From positions 310,001 through 374,000 of the forward strand of contig NZ_CP026167.1 in the NCBI RefSeq assembly GCF_002902985.1: 64,000 nt of DNA, written 5' to 3'. The position numbers and the translations under genes are program-made. This stretch comes from Leclercia sp. LSNIH1 (lineage in GTDB: Bacteria; Pseudomonadota; Gammaproteobacteria; Enterobacterales; Enterobacteriaceae). This document shows positions 19,227-29,420 of the stretch, in pieces (the first letter of the stretch is position 1; each line of letters starts with the position of its first letter). The notes under the pieces were generated by a model. That model saw only the letters and a list, made by a program, of their open reading frames with translations. It had not been told where the DNA came from and searched no databases.

Positions 19227-19257
19227 CAAAAATAGCGGGCGCGTTCCCGCGCCCGTC
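19227..19257 (-). terminator. Internal hairpin between garR and garK
   Basis: Minus strand: GACGGGCGCGGGAACGCGCCCGCTATTTTT, a strong stem plus T run inside the gar operon. Likely a partial terminator or an mRNA-stabilising structure. Confidence 0.6.
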
Positions 19258-19261
19258 TTTG

Positions 19262-20152
19262 TTAGCGAGAAACTTCCACTTTCGCCAGTTTTTCGTAATA
19301 GCACGCGAGGGCGCTGTGGTCTGCCGTTCCCAGCCCATCTGCGCGCAGGGCCTGCATCATCTCCATTACCGCCGCGGTCAGGGGTAGCTGTGCCCCCACG
19401 CCGTGAGAGGTATCCAGCGCGTTCGCCAGATCCTTGATGTGCAGATCGATACGGAAACCCGGCTTGAAGTTACGATCCATGACCATTGGCGCTTTGGCAT
19501 CCAGTACGGTGCTGCCCGCCAGGCCGCCACGGATGGCCTGATACACCAGATCCGGGTTAACGCCCGCTTTGGTCGCCAGGGTCAGGGCTTCAGACATCGC
19601 GGCGATGTTCAGGGCCACGATGACCTGGTTTGCCAGCTTGGTGACGTTACCGGCACCAATCTCACCGGTATGCACCACGGAGCCGGCCATCGCTTTCAGC
19701 AGGTCGTAGTATTTGTCGAAGATGGCTTTGTCGCCGCCCACCATCACAGAGAGGGTGCCGTCGATAGCTTTCGGCTCGCCGCCGCTCACCGGCGCATCCA
19801 GCATGTCGATGCCTTTTGCTTTTAACGCCTCGCTGATTTCACGGCTGGCCAGCGGTGCGATGGAGCTCATGTCGATCAGCACGGTGCCAGGTTTTGCCCC
19901 TTCGATGATGCCGCCTTCGCCCAGCGCCACCTCTTTAACGTGCGGGGAGTTTGGCAGCATGGTGATGATCACATCGCACTGCTCAGCAATGGCTTTTGCC
20001 GTGGTGGCCGTTTCTGCGCCTGCGGCGATCACTTCGGCAATGGCTTCCGGGTTACGGTCTGCAACCACCAGTGAGTAACCTGCTTTGATGAGGTTTTTAC
20101 TCATTGGTTTACCCATGATACCCAGGCCAATAAAACCAACTTTCAGTGTCAT
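19262..20152 (-). CDS. garR: Tartronate semialdehyde reductase GarR
   Basis: NAD(P)H-dependent reduction of tartronate semialdehyde to D-glycerate. 296 residues, two more than E. coli GarR. N-terminal Rossmann motif GFIGLGIMGKPMSKNLIKAG, substrate motif DAPVSGGEPKA and the catalytic lysine region GNVTKLANQVIVALN define the beta-hydroxyacid dehydrogenase family. It follows garL by 31 bp. GlxR is a close paralogue in E. coli, but the gar neighbourhood settles the name. Confidence 0.96.
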   Translation of the reverse strand: MTLKVGFIGLGIMGKPMSKNLIKAGYSLVVADRNPEAIAEVIAAGAETATTAKAIAEQCDVIITMLPNSPHVKEVALGEGGIIEGAKPGTVLIDMSSIAPLASREISEALKAKGIDMLDAPVSGGEPKAIDGTLSVMVGGDKAIFDKYYDLLKAMAGSVVHTGEIGAGNVTKLANQVIVALNIAAMSEALTLATKAGVNPDLVYQAIRGGLAGSTVLDAKAPMVMDRNFKPGFRIDLHIKDLANALDTSHGVGAQLPLTAAVMEMMQALRADGLGTADHSALACYYEKLAKVEVSR

Positions 20153-20183
20153 AATTGCGTCTCTCTTTATTCAGTGGTGGTGG

Positions 20184-20954
20184 TTATTTCTTGAAGGAAT
20201 CCGCTAACTTCTGGGTGGCGGAGCGGAACACGCCGAGATCGCTGCCGACGGCGACAAAGGTTGCGCCCCATTCCAGATAGCGGCGGGCATCAGCCTCGAC
20301 CGGTGCCAGAATGCCGCACGGCTTACCGTGCGCTTTGGCACGGGCAAAGATGTGCTGGATGGCGCGCTGCACTTCCGGGTGATTTGCGTTCCCCAGGTGG
20401 CCAAAGGCGGCCGCCAGATCGCTTGGGCCGACAAAGATGCCGTCTACGCCGTCAGTGGCGGCGATGGCATCGACGTTGTCCACGCCCTGCTGGCTCTCAA
20501 TCTGCACCAGGATGGTGATGTTTTTGTTCGACTGGGCGAGGTAGTCCGGCACGGTGCCAAACATATTGGCACGATGGGAGACCGACACGCCGCGAATGCC
20601 TTCTGGCGGATAACGGGTGGAGGCCACCGCCTGCACCGCCTCTTCGACGTTTTCCACAAACGGGATCAGGAAGTTATAGAAACCAATATCTAGCAGGCGC
20701 TTGATGATCACCGGCTCATTGGTCGGCACGCGCACCACCGGCGCGCTGTGGCTACCTTTCAGCGCCATCAGCTGCGGGATAAAGGTGGTGACGTCGTTCG
20801 GCGCATGTTCACCGTCCAGCACCAGCCAGTCAAAACCTGCCAGTCCCAGCACTTCGGTGCTGATTGGGCTTGCCAGCGCGGACCAGCAGCCAATCTGAAT
20901 CTGATGTGCCGCGAGGGCCGCTTTAAATTTGTTTGGGAAAATATCGTTACTCAT
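20184..20954 (-). CDS. garL: 2-keto-3-deoxyglucarate aldolase GarL
   Basis: Class II, metal-dependent aldolase of the HpcH/HpaI family splitting 5-keto-4-deoxy- or 2-keto-3-deoxy-glucarate into pyruvate and tartronate semialdehyde. 256 residues as in E. coli. Motifs: [12 protein letters not shown] (catalytic histidine), [13 protein letters not shown] and [15 protein letters not shown] (metal and phosphate-loop regions). Fifteen bases downstream of garP. Confidence 0.96.
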   Translation of the reverse strand: MSNDIFPNKFKAALAAHQIQIGCWSALASPISTEVLGLAGFDWLVLDGEHAPNDVTTFIPQLMALKGSHSAPVVRVPTNEPVIIKRLLDIGFYNFLIPFVENVEEAVQAVASTRYPPEGIRGVSVSHRANMFGTVPDYLAQSNKNITILVQIESQQGVDNVDAIAATDGVDGIFVGPSDLAAAFGHLGNANHPEVQRAIQHIFARAKAHGKPCGILAPVEADARRYLEWGATFVAVGSDLGVFRSATQKLADSFKK

Positions 20955-20969
20955 CGCTTATACCTTTGC

Positions 20970-22304
20970 TTATTTCTGCAATTCCATACGTTTGATGTCG
21001 CCCACTACGAACAGGTAGCAGAACATCGCCATCAGCGCCGAACACCCTACGAACAGCAGTGCCGCGTTGAACGAATGCAGCTCACTGACCAGATAGCCAA
21101 TCACCAGCGGAGTGACGATTGACGCTACGTTGCCAAAGACGTTAAACACACCCCCGCACAGGCCAACAATCTCTTTCGGTGCGGTATCGGATATGACCGG
21201 CCAGCCCAGGGCACCAAACCCTTTACCGAAGAAGGCCAGCGCCATCAGCGCGACCACCAGCGTGGTGTTGTTGGTGTAGTTGCACAGAATGATTGAGGAG
21301 GCCAGCAGCATACCCAGCACGATCGGCAGCTTACGCGCCAGGGTAATCGACTTGCCTTGCTTAATCAGGTGATCCGAGAATACGCCGCCCAGTACGCCGC
21401 CGGCAAAGCCGCACAGCGCCGGAATGGATGCCACCAGGCCCACTTTCAGAATCGACATCCCCTTCTCCTGCACCAGATAAATCGGGAACCAGGTGAGGAA
21501 GAACCAGGTGATGGTGTTGATAAAGTATTGCCCGAAAAAGACGCCCAGCATCATGCGGTTAGACAATAACTGTTTGATGTAATGCAGCTTCGGACCGCTG
21601 GCCGCTTTGTCGCCTGGCTTTTTGTGGTCCATATCGACCACCGCGCCGCCCTCCTTAATGAACTTCAGTTCATCGGCGCTTATGCCTGGATGGTCGGTCG
21701 GGTTATGAATAAACTTCGCCCACATACCGGTCAGCACAAAGCCAATCACACCCATTACGGTAAAGACATGTTCCCAGCCCCAGGCGAAGGTCAGCCAGCC
21801 GAGCAGCGGGGAGAAGAGCGCCAGCGAGAAATATTGCGCGGCGTTAAAAATAGCTGATGCCGTACCGCGCTCTTTGGTCGGGAACCAGGCCGCCACGATA
21901 CGGGCGTTAGCCGGGAAGGATGGCGCCTCGGAGAAGCCGAGCATAAAGCGCATAAAGAACATTGAAATGCCCGCCCACGCCAGCGGGAAAAGATCGACAA
22001 ACCCCTGCAGGAAGGTGAACAGCGACCAGAAGAAGAGGCTGTAGGTATAGACCTTTTTCGAGCCGAATTTGTCCAGCAGCCAGCCGCCGGGGATCTGCAT
22101 CAGCAGATAGGCCCAGCCGAAGGCGGAGAAGATGTAGCCCATCGACACGGCACTTAATTGCAGCTCTTTGGCGACTTCCGTTCCGGCAATAGAGAGCGTG
22201 GCGCGGTCAGCGTAATTGACAGCGGTAACAATAAAAATGATGAGTAATATTAAATAACGGGTGGGGAAACCCTTTTTAGTTTCAACGGTAGTATCCAGCA
22301 ACAT
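20970..22304 (-). CDS. garP: Galactarate/glucarate transporter GarP
   Basis: 444-residue major facilitator importing galactarate and glucarate, anion:cation symporter family like ExuT. Twelve hydrophobic segments with the loop motif NYADRATLSIAGTEVAKELQLS and GGWLLDKFGSKKVY. Substrate assignment comes from its position as first gene of garPLRK and similarity to E. coli GarP; GudP is a close paralogue. Confidence 0.95.
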   Translation of the reverse strand: MLLDTTVETKKGFPTRYLILLIIFIVTAVNYADRATLSIAGTEVAKELQLSAVSMGYIFSAFGWAYLLMQIPGGWLLDKFGSKKVYTYSLFFWSLFTFLQGFVDLFPLAWAGISMFFMRFMLGFSEAPSFPANARIVAAWFPTKERGTASAIFNAAQYFSLALFSPLLGWLTFAWGWEHVFTVMGVIGFVLTGMWAKFIHNPTDHPGISADELKFIKEGGAVVDMDHKKPGDKAASGPKLHYIKQLLSNRMMLGVFFGQYFINTITWFFLTWFPIYLVQEKGMSILKVGLVASIPALCGFAGGVLGGVFSDHLIKQGKSITLARKLPIVLGMLLASSIILCNYTNNTTLVVALMALAFFGKGFGALGWPVISDTAPKEIVGLCGGVFNVFGNVASIVTPLVIGYLVSELHSFNAALLFVGCSALMAMFCYLFVVGDIKRMELQK

Positions 22305-22718
22305 ATTTATTTCCTCTGGTACATCAATGAAATTATTTTTATTGTTTTAAGAAAGAGGCAGTCCTGATTATTTTGCTCATTAGAGGTAATTACGGTTAAT
22401 TAACCAAATCCATGAAAGCGTTAATGAGTATAATCAAGCGCCCACCACCACGCATTGTCGCATTGCTCAATTATCAACTTTATTGTGAATATTATTTTGA
22501 GCATATGCACAAACCCCTGGGCGCTGATGCACAGATTTCGCCATTGCTCCCCTTATGGGCAGGCCACCGTCATAAATGAGTGATCGCGATCACATTATTA
22601 ATTCCCCATGCCTGACATTCTTTATTCCACTGAGCAGAGTCTTTATTTTTTATAACGAGAAAATATAGTTACTCTTTGATCAATTAATTATCCCCCACGC
22701 GCTGGAGAATACTGGACA
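22305..22718. promoter_or_regulatory. Divergent control region garP-garD
   Basis: 414 bp, AT-rich at both ends. Contains a good CRP-like site (22579-22594) and two ATGCACA words 22 bp apart (22505-22511 and 22527-22533), about two helical turns, which could be a regulator site. E. coli gar genes are controlled by CdaR; I do not know a reliable CdaR consensus, so that link is only a suggestion. Confidence 0.55.
22579..22594. promoter_or_regulatory. Candidate CRP site in garP-garD region
   Basis: AGTGATCGCGATCACA matches TGTGA-N6-TCACA with one mismatch and has the extended palindrome TGATCGCGATCA. It lies 125 bp before garD and 275 bp before garP. FNR-type or other CRP-family binding is possible but less likely. 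Confidence 0.65.
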
Positions 22719-24290
22719 ATGGCCGACATCGAAATTCGTCAAACGTCGCCGACCGCGTTTTATATTAAGGTACATGAGACCGATAACGTGGCGATTATTG
22801 TTAACGATCAGGGGTTAAAAGCCGGAACGCGTTTCCCGGACGGACTTGAACTCATCGAGCATATTCCACAGGGCCATAAAGTGGCGCTGGTGGATATCCC
22901 GGCGCAGGGCGAAATCGTGCGTTATGGCGAAGTCATCGGCTACGCCGTGCGCGCCATCCCCCAGGGCAGTTGGATTGATGAGTCGCTGGTTGCCCTGCCG
23001 GAAGCCCCGCCGCTGCACACCCTGCCGCTGGCAACCCGCGTACCGGAGCCGCTACCTGCGCTTGAAGGCTATACCTTTGAAGGTTATCGCAATGCGGACG
23101 GCAGCGTAGGCACCAAAAACCTGCTCGGCATCAGCACCAGCGTGCACTGCGTGGCGGGCGTGGTCGATTATGTAGTGAAGATCATCGAACGCGATCTGCT
23201 GCCAAAATACCCCAACGTCGACGGCGTGGTGGGTCTGAACCACCTTTACGGCTGCGGCGTGGCGATCAACGCTCCGGCGGCAATTGTCCCTATCCGCACC
23301 ATCCACAATATCGCCCTGAACCCGAACTTCGGCGGCGAAGTGATGGTTATCGGCCTCGGCTGCGAGAAGCTGCAACCCGAAAAACTGCTCCAGGGCACCG
23401 AAGACGTGCAGGCGATCCCGGTGGATGACGCCAGCATCGTGCGTCTGCAGGATGAGCAGCATGTCGGCTTCCGGTCGATGGTGGATGACATTCTGCAGGT
23501 CGCTGAGCACCATCTGGCAAAACTGAATCAGCGCCAGCGTGAAACCTGCCCGGCCTCTGAGCTGGTGGTGGGAATGCAGTGCGGCGGCAGCGATGCCTTC
23601 TCGGGCGTGACCGCCAACCCGGCAGTGGGCTATGCCTCGGATCTGCTGGTGCGCTGTGGCGCCACGGTAATGTTCTCCGAAGTGACCGAAGTGCGCGACG
23701 CGATCCATCTCCTGACGCCGCGCGCCATCAACGAAGAGGTGGGCAAACGCCTGCTGGAGGAGATGGCCTGGTACGATAACTATCTCGACATGGGCAAGAC
23801 CGACCGCAGCGCCAACCCGTCACCGGGCAACAAGAAAGGCGGCCTGGCGAACGTGGTGGAAAAAGCGCTGGGCTCCATCGCTAAGTCGGGCAAGAGCGCC
23901 ATCGTTGAAGTGCTTTCTCCGGGTCAGCGCCCGACTAAACGTGGCCTGATCTACGCCGCCACGCCAGCCAGTGATTTCGTCTGCGGTACCCAGCAGGTGG
24001 CCTCCGGGATCACCGTTCAGGTCTTCACCACCGGTCGCGGCACCCCGTACGGCCTGATGGCGGTGCCGGTCATTAAAATGGCGACCCGTACCGAGCTGGC
24101 GAACCGCTGGTTTGACCTGATGGATATCAACGCGGGCACTATCGCTACCGGCGAAGAGAGCATTGAGGATGTGGGCTGGAAGCTGTTCCACTTCATCCTC
24201 GACGTGGCGAGTGGACGTAAGAAGACTTTCTCCGATCAATGGGGATTACATAACCAGCTGGCGGTATTTAACCCGGCCCCGGTGACCTGA
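22719..24290 (+). CDS. garD: D-galactarate dehydratase GarD
   Basis: Dehydrates galactarate to 5-keto-4-deoxy-glucarate, the first cytoplasmic step. 523 residues as in E. coli. N-terminal SAF domain (about 1-100: [25 protein letters not shown]), then the large altronate/galactarate dehydratase domain with [31 protein letters not shown] and [10 protein letters not shown]. Same architecture as UxaA at 1290. Divergent from garPLRK. Followed by a strong terminator. Confidence 0.97.
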   Translation: MADIEIRQTSPTAFYIKVHETDNVAIIVNDQGLKAGTRFPDGLELIEHIPQGHKVALVDIPAQGEIVRYGEVIGYAVRAIPQGSWIDESLVALPEAPPLHTLPLATRVPEPLPALEGYTFEGYRNADGSVGTKNLLGISTSVHCVAGVVDYVVKIIERDLLPKYPNVDGVVGLNHLYGCGVAINAPAAIVPIRTIHNIALNPNFGGEVMVIGLGCEKLQPEKLLQGTEDVQAIPVDDASIVRLQDEQHVGFRSMVDDILQVAEHHLAKLNQRQRETCPASELVVGMQCGGSDAFSGVTANPAVGYASDLLVRCGATVMFSEVTEVRDAIHLLTPRAINEEVGKRLLEEMAWYDNYLDMGKTDRSANPSPGNKKGGLANVVEKALGSIAKSGKSAIVEVLSPGQRPTKRGLIYAATPASDFVCGTQQVASGITVQVFTTGRGTPYGLMAVPVIKMATRTELANRWFDLMDINAGTIATGEESIEDVGWKLFHFILDVASGRKKTFSDQWGLHNQLAVFNPAPVT

Positions 24291-24310
24291 GTTTGCAGTA
24301 AACCTCCTTT

Positions 24311-24337
24311 AGCATGGCTTCGGCCATGCTTTTTTTT
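24311..24337 (+). terminator. Terminator after garD
   Basis: AGCATGGC-TTCG-GCCATGCT stem with a T run of eight. Confidence 0.88.
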
Positions 24338-24417
24338 GCCTTTCGTTCTGGCTGATGCTCGCCATTCCGAATTTTTGCCGATCTGAAGTAATTATCGTCT
24401 GACGGGACAAGCGCTGC

Positions 24418-25398
24418 CTATCTTAAGACCTGCCAGTACCCACCTTTTCTGGCACCGACCCGTTGTACCTTACCCTTGCTTTGTAATGCGCTAAGGTAGC
24501 GTTCTACCGTACGGGAGGTTACACCGAGCATTGAGGCCAGGGTAGAAGCTGTCATTTTTGGCTGGGTAATCAGAAGTTGCAGGATGGCATCCTCTTTTTC
24601 CGACATTTGTTCCGACATTTGTTCCGACAATGCATGCGGGGTTGCGATACTTTCACGCAGCGCATCGGCAAGATTGTGTAGCATAAATTCTACAAAAGCC
24701 GTGCAATCGCTGGCTTTATCACACTGCCCAAGGATGGCGTAGTACCGCTCTTGCTGAAAGTGGATCAGCGTTTCCACCGGCAACCAGGCCAGCTCGGCAC
24801 GCCAGTGGCTGAGGATAAGAGTCTGCCAGAGACGCCCCATACGGCCATTACCGTCGGCAAAGGGATGGATAAATTCAAATTCATAGTGGAATACAGAGCT
24901 GGCAATTAGCGGGTGCAAGTCTGTGGCATTAAGCCAGCCAAGCAGCTCATCCACCAGACGAGGTACCTGAGATGCAGGAGGTGCCATATGCACCAGTTGG
25001 TTACCACGATAGATCCCGACATCCCCCTGGCGCAGTTGCCCGGGATTATCTACGAGCCCCTTCATCAGGAGCCGATGGGCACTCAGCAAATCTTTCAGAC
25101 GACTGGCTTGCCAGATATTCAGGTGCTCATAGGCCTGGATGGCGTTTCTGACTTCCTGAATATCTTTTGCCGGGGCCAGCACCCGCTTTCCATCCATAAT
25201 TGCGGTCACCTGCCCGGTGGTCAGCGAATTATGTTCAATGGCTAACGACGCCTGGATAGTACGAATACGATTCTCTTTACGCAGCAGAGGTGAAGCTCGC
25301 CCCGTATAAGCAGCCCAGTGTCCCAGCAGTTCTCCCGTTTCAACCACCAGATTAAGGATTGCAGACGTAATCGTAAAAGGCGGTTGATAACGGCTCAC
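24418..25398 (-). CDS. Fic-domain protein with C-terminal winged helix
   Basis: Likely AMP-transferase of the Fic family. The active-site motif HPFADGNGRMGR (residues 178-189) matches HxFx(D/E)GNGRxxR fully. An N-terminal inhibitory-helix-like motif SLAIEHN (S51-E55) resembles S/TxxxE(G/N) with H in place of G/N, suggesting a self-inhibited class II protein. The C-terminus (about 270-326) is a winged helix-turn-helix (MTASTLASMLGVTSRTVERYLSALQSKGKVQRVG). I place the start at the GTG at 25398, 4 bases after the rsmI stop with GGGGGAG upstream, giving 326 residues; an in-frame ATG at 25428 lies inside rsmI. A 12-bp tandem duplication (24602-24625) encodes SEQMSEQM. No such gene sits here in E. 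coli K-12. Target unknown. Confidence 0.88.
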   Translation of the reverse strand: MSRYQPPFTITSAILNLVVETGELLGHWAAYTGRASPLLRKENRIRTIQASLAIEHNSLTTGQVTAIMDGKRVLAPAKDIQEVRNAIQAYEHLNIWQASRLKDLLSAHRLLMKGLVDNPGQLRQGDVGIYRGNQLVHMAPPASQVPRLVDELLGWLNATDLHPLIASSVFHYEFEFIHPFADGNGRMGRLWQTLILSHWRAELAWLPVETLIHFQQERYYAILGQCDKASDCTAFVEFMLHNLADALRESIATPHALSEQMSEQMSEKEDAILQLLITQPKMTASTLASMLGVTSRTVERYLSALQSKGKVQRVGARKGGYWQVLR

Positions 25399-25402
25399 GA
25401 GC

Positions 25403-26266
25403 TTACTCCCCCTGCTGCTCCAGCGCATATTTATACAGCGCGTTCTTTTTCACGCCGTGGATCTCTGCTGCCAGCGCGGCCGCTTTCTTCAGCGGCAGTT
25501 CAGCCTGCAGCAGCGCGAGGGTGCGCAGGGCATCCGCAGGCAGGGCGTCCTCTTCGGCCTTGTGCCCTTCGACAATCAGCACCATCTCGCCCTTGCGGCG
25601 GTTTTCATCCTCTTTCACCCATGCCAGCAGCTCGCCAACCGGCAGGCCGTGGATGGTCTCCCAGGTTTTGGTCAGTTCGCGGGCCAGCACCACGTAACGC
25701 GCCTCTCCCCAGACGGCGACCATATCTTCCAGGCTCTCCAGCAGACGGTGGGTCGATTCGTAGAAGATCAGCGTGCGCGGTTCGGCTTCCAGCGCCTTCA
25801 GCACGTCGCGACGACCTTTGGATTTGGCGGGCAGGAAGCCTTCGTAGCAGAAGCGGTCAGACGGCAGACCCGCCGCGCTCAGGGCGGCAATGGCGGCACA
25901 CGGCCCCGGTAACGGGACAACCCGAATGCCCGCCTCGCGGCAGGTGCGGACCAGATGGTAGCCTGGATCGTTAATCAGCGGCGTGCCGGCATCGGAGACC
26001 AGGGCGATGTTCTGCCCCTCTTTCAGCTTTGCCACCAGCGTCTCGGCCTTTTGCTGCTCGTTATGATCGTGCAGGGCAAACAGGCGGGCGTTAATGGCGA
26101 AGTGTTGCAGCAGCAGGCCAGTGTGGCGGGTATCTTCAGCCGCAATAAGATCAACGCTTTGCAATACGGTGAGCGCACGTTGGGTAATATCAGATAAATT
26201 CCCGATAGGAGTAGGTACAATATATAGCTGACCCTGAGAATTATCTGCCGTTTCGTGTTGTTTCAT
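25403..26266 (-). CDS. rsmI: 16S rRNA 2'-O-ribose C1402 methyltransferase RsmI
   Basis: S-adenosylmethionine-dependent methylation of the ribose of C1402 in 16S rRNA, tetrapyrrole-methylase fold. 287 residues (E. coli 286). Conserved [14 protein letters not shown] near the N-terminus, AAEDTRHTG, and [16 protein letters not shown]. The C-terminal tail [17 protein letters not shown] ends within four bases of the downstream Fic start. Divergent from lpoA, separated by about 60 bp. Confidence 0.96.
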   Translation of the reverse strand: MKQHETADNSQGQLYIVPTPIGNLSDITQRALTVLQSVDLIAAEDTRHTGLLLQHFAINARLFALHDHNEQQKAETLVAKLKEGQNIALVSDAGTPLINDPGYHLVRTCREAGIRVVPLPGPCAAIAALSAAGLPSDRFCYEGFLPAKSKGRRDVLKALEAEPRTLIFYESTHRLLESLEDMVAVWGEARYVVLARELTKTWETIHGLPVGELLAWVKEDENRRKGEMVLIVEGHKAEEDALPADALRTLALLQAELPLKKAAALAAEIHGVKKNALYKYALEQQGE

Positions 26267-26328
26267 TGTTTCATCCGTATTGCCGATTTAATATTGAGCA
26301 TTGCGTAAAAAATATCACTGGATACAGT

Positions 26329-28446
26329 ATGGTACCCTTAACGTTTTTTCATAATAAAGCCACGCGCAGCCTTCCGCTGGTGCTGGCAGCCCTGTTCTTT
26401 GCAGGCTGTGGCACACAGGCGCCCGATCAAAGTGCTGCCCACATGGAGGGTACAGCCCAGGCTGACTCCGGCTTCTATCTGCACCAGATGGAGCAGAGCT
26501 CGAATGATACCAGGATCAACTGGCAATTACTCGCCATTCGTGCACTGCTGAAAGAGGGTAAAACCCAGCATGCCACCGATCTGTTTAACCAGTTGCCGCA
26601 GGATCTGACCGATACCCAGCGTCGCGAACAGTCCCTGCTGGCCGCCGAGCTGAAAATTGCGCAGAACGATGCTGCCGGCGCTAAGAAGCTCCTCGGCAAT
26701 ATCGACATCAGCGCGCTGGATAAAAATCAGCAGGCGCGTTTCTGGCAGGCCGGTATCGCCGCTGAGCAGGGGCGTCCTTCCCTGACGCTGCTGCGGGCGT
26801 TGATCGCCCAGGAGCCGCTGCTCTCCGCTGCCGAAAAACAGAAAAATATCGATGCCACCTGGCAGACGCTCTCCGCCATGAACCCCGATCAGGCCAATGC
26901 GCTGGTGATTAACGCCGACGAGAATATCCTGCAGGGCTGGCTGGATCTGCAGCGCGTCTGGTTCGATAACCGCAACGATCCGGATATGCTGAAGGCCGGA
27001 ATTAAAGACTGGCAAACCCGCTATCCGAATAACCCGGGCGCAACCATGCTGCCAACGCAACTGGTTAATGTACAGAACTTCAAGCCAGCCTCCACCAGCA
27101 AAATCGCCCTGCTGCTGCCATTAGGTGGCCAGGCCGCCGTCTTTGGCCGCACGATCCAGCAGGGTTTTGAAGCGGCGAGAAACGGTACTGCCGCCGTCGC
27201 GGGCAGCGCAGTTCCCGCCCAGGTCGCCCAGGCCGCTAATGCCGGTGATGTGGTGAGCCCATCCAGTGCCGAAACCAACGATCTGACCGCGACCCAACCT
27301 GTCGCTGCCCAGCCAGGCACGCTCCAGAATCCGGTGCAGGCCCCTGCCACCCCTCAGCCTGTCGCCGCGCCGGAAGGCAACGTACAGGAAGGTAACGTGC
27401 AGGAGCCGGTGCAGACTCCGGTCACGACACAAGAGACGCAGACCGTTGCCCAACCACAGGTCATGGGTAACCCATCTGCGGAGATAAAAGTGTATGACAC
27501 CAGCAACCAGCCGCTCGATCAGGTGCTGAGTCAGGTGCAGCAGGATGGCGCCAGCATCGTGGTCGGCCCGCTGCTGAAAAACAACGTGGACGAGCTGGTG
27601 AGAAGCAACACCCCGCTGAACGTGCTGGCGCTGAACCAGCCGGAGCAGGTGCAGAATCGCCCGAACGTCTGCTACTTTGCCCTGTCGCCAGAAGACGAAG
27701 CCCGCGATGCGGCCCGCCATATCCATGAGCAAGGTAAGCAGGCTCCTCTGCTGCTCATCCCGCGCAGCCAACTGGGCGATCGCGTCGCGACTGCCTTTGC
27801 CCAGGAGTGGCAACAGCTGGGTGGCGGCATCGTCCTGCAGCAGAAATTTGGCTCAGCCTCAGAACTGCGCGCAGGCGTGAACGGCGGAGCGGGTATTGCC
27901 CTCAGCGGTAGCCCGGTGACTGCCAGCCTGCCGCAGCAGCAGAGCGTGACGATTGGTGGTCTGACTATCCCGGCTCCGCCAACGGATGCGCAGATCAGCG
28001 GCGGCGGTAACGTGGATGCGGCCTACATTGTCGCCACCCCGGAAGAGATCGCCTTTATCAAACCGATGATCGCCATGCGTAACGGCAGCCAGGCGGGCGT
28101 GTCGCTGTACGCCAGCTCACGCAGCGCACAGGGCACCGCAGGCCCGGACTTCCGTCTTGAGATGGAAGGGCTGCAGTACAGCGAAATCCCGATGCTCGCA
28201 GGGGCAAACCCAGAGCTGATGCAGCAGGCGCTCAGCAGCGTGCGTAACGACTACTCGCTGGCGCGCCTGTATGCCATGGGCGTGGATGCCTGGGCGCTGG
28301 CGAACCACTTCACCCAGATGCGCCAGGTGCCGGGCTTTACCCTTAACGGCAATACCGGCGATCTCACCGCCACTCAGGACTGCGTGATTAACAGGAAGTT
28401 ATCATGGCTCAAATACCAGCAGGGACAGATCGTTCCGGCCAGTTAA
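26329..28446 (+). CDS. lpoA: Outer-membrane lipoprotein LpoA, activator of PBP1A
   Basis: Anchored in the outer membrane and reaching through the periplasm to stimulate penicillin-binding protein 1A. The start ATG at 26329 ([11 protein letters not shown]) gives 705 residues; the frame opens earlier, at 26266, without matching the family. Lipobox LFFAGC with C27. Residues to about 250 are the helical TPR-like N-domain; the C-domain has the periplasmic-binding-protein-like fold ([43 protein letters not shown]). It is longer than E. coli LpoA (678) because of an A/P/Q/T-rich linker (about residues 285-390) that includes a [10 protein letters not shown] duplication. Overlaps yraN by 43 bp. Confidence 0.95.
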   Translation: MVPLTFFHNKATRSLPLVLAALFFAGCGTQAPDQSAAHMEGTAQADSGFYLHQMEQSSNDTRINWQLLAIRALLKEGKTQHATDLFNQLPQDLTDTQRREQSLLAAELKIAQNDAAGAKKLLGNIDISALDKNQQARFWQAGIAAEQGRPSLTLLRALIAQEPLLSAAEKQKNIDATWQTLSAMNPDQANALVINADENILQGWLDLQRVWFDNRNDPDMLKAGIKDWQTRYPNNPGATMLPTQLVNVQNFKPASTSKIALLLPLGGQAAVFGRTIQQGFEAARNGTAAVAGSAVPAQVAQAANAGDVVSPSSAETNDLTATQPVAAQPGTLQNPVQAPATPQPVAAPEGNVQEGNVQEPVQTPVTTQETQTVAQPQVMGNPSAEIKVYDTSNQPLDQVLSQVQQDGASIVVGPLLKNNVDELVRSNTPLNVLALNQPEQVQNRPNVCYFALSPEDEARDAARHIHEQGKQAPLLLIPRSQLGDRVATAFAQEWQQLGGGIVLQQKFGSASELRAGVNGGAGIALSGSPVTASLPQQQSVTIGGLTIPAPPTDAQISGGGNVDAAYIVATPEEIAFIKPMIAMRNGSQAGVSLYASSRSAQGTAGPDFRLEMEGLQYSEIPMLAGANPELMQQALSSVRNDYSLARLYAMGVDAWALANHFTQMRQVPGFTLNGNTGDLTATQDCVINRKLSWLKYQQGQIVPAS

Positions 28447-28799
28447 CCCGCAAACAGACCGGCGACGCGCGCGAATTACAGGCGCGTCGCTGGCTTGAGC
28501 GCAAAGGACTGCGCTTTATCGCCGCCAACGTTCGCGGACGCGGCGGTGAAATTGACCTTATCATGCAGGACGGCCCGTCCATCGTGTTCATTGAGGTGCG
28601 CTACCGCCAGTCATCCCGTTACGGCGGGGCCGCCGCCAGCGTGACCCGGGCCAAGCAACAAAAATTGTTACACACCGCCCAGTTGTGGCTTGCCCGGCAT
28701 AATGGCAGCTTTGACACTGTGGATTGCCGGTTCGATGTGGTAGCCTTCACCGGAAACGCCATCGAATGGTTCAAAAACGCCTTCGGCGAAGACGCGTAA
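28404..28799 (+). CDS. yraN: YraN/UPF0102 nuclease-fold protein
   Basis: 131 residues, same as E. coli. RecB/Holliday-resolvase-like fold with the conserved [30 protein letters not shown] and VFIEVRYRQ motifs (the GGEIDLI...FVEVR pattern carries the presumed catalytic D, E and K/R region). Activity not proven. The start inside lpoA (43-bp overlap) is supported by conservation of the N-terminus and by AGGAAG upstream. Confidence 0.93.
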   Translation: MAQIPAGTDRSGQLTRKQTGDARELQARRWLERKGLRFIAANVRGRGGEIDLIMQDGPSIVFIEVRYRQSSRYGGAAASVTRAKQQKLLHTAQLWLARHNGSFDTVDCRFDVVAFTGNAIEWFKNAFGEDA

Positions 28800-28820
28800 A
28801 TCAGATCGTTAAGGGATACC

Positions 28821-29411
28821 GTGCTCGAAAGAATTAAGGTTTGCTTCACGGAAAGCATTCAGACTCAGATTGCAGCAGCAGAAGCGCTGCCGGACGCCAT
28901 CTCCCGCGCGGCGATGACGCTGGTTCAGTCCCTGCTTAACGGCAACAAAATTCTCTGTTGTGGTAATGGCACCTCGGCCGCCAACGCACAGCATTTTGCT
29001 GCCAGTATGATCAATCGTTTTGAGACAGAGCGCCCCAGTTTACCTGCCATTGCACTTAATACCGATAACGTGGTCTTAACGGCGATTGCCAACGATCGTC
29101 TTCATGATGAGATCTACGCCAAGCAGGTGCGCGCGTTAGGGCATGCCGGTGATGTCCTGCTGGCCATCTCCACGCGCGGCAACAGCCGCGACATCGTGAA
29201 AGCCGTGGAAGCGGCCGTCACGCGCGATATGACCATCGTTGCGCTGACCGGTTACGACGGCGGTGAGCTGGCAGGGCTGTTAGGTCCGCATGATGTTGAG
29301 ATCCGTATTCCTTCCCACCGCAGCGCGCGCATTCAGGAGATGCATATGCTGACGGTGAACTGTTTATGCGATCTGATCGATAACACGCTTTTCCCTCACC
29401 AGGATGATTAA
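28821..29411 (+). CDS. diaA: DnaA initiator-associating protein DiaA
   Basis: SIS-fold protein that binds DnaA and promotes its assembly at oriC for timely initiation. 196 residues, as in E. coli, with a GTG start (AAGGGATACC upstream). SIS motifs: [21 protein letters not shown] and [20 protein letters not shown]. Ten bases before dolP. Confidence 0.95.
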   Translation: MLERIKVCFTESIQTQIAAAEALPDAISRAAMTLVQSLLNGNKILCCGNGTSAANAQHFAASMINRFETERPSLPAIALNTDNVVLTAIANDRLHDEIYAKQVRALGHAGDVLLAISTRGNSRDIVKAVEAAVTRDMTIVALTGYDGGELAGLLGPHDVEIRIPSHRSARIQEMHMLTVNCLCDLIDNTLFPHQDD

Positions 29412-29420
29412 GGAGTAAAC

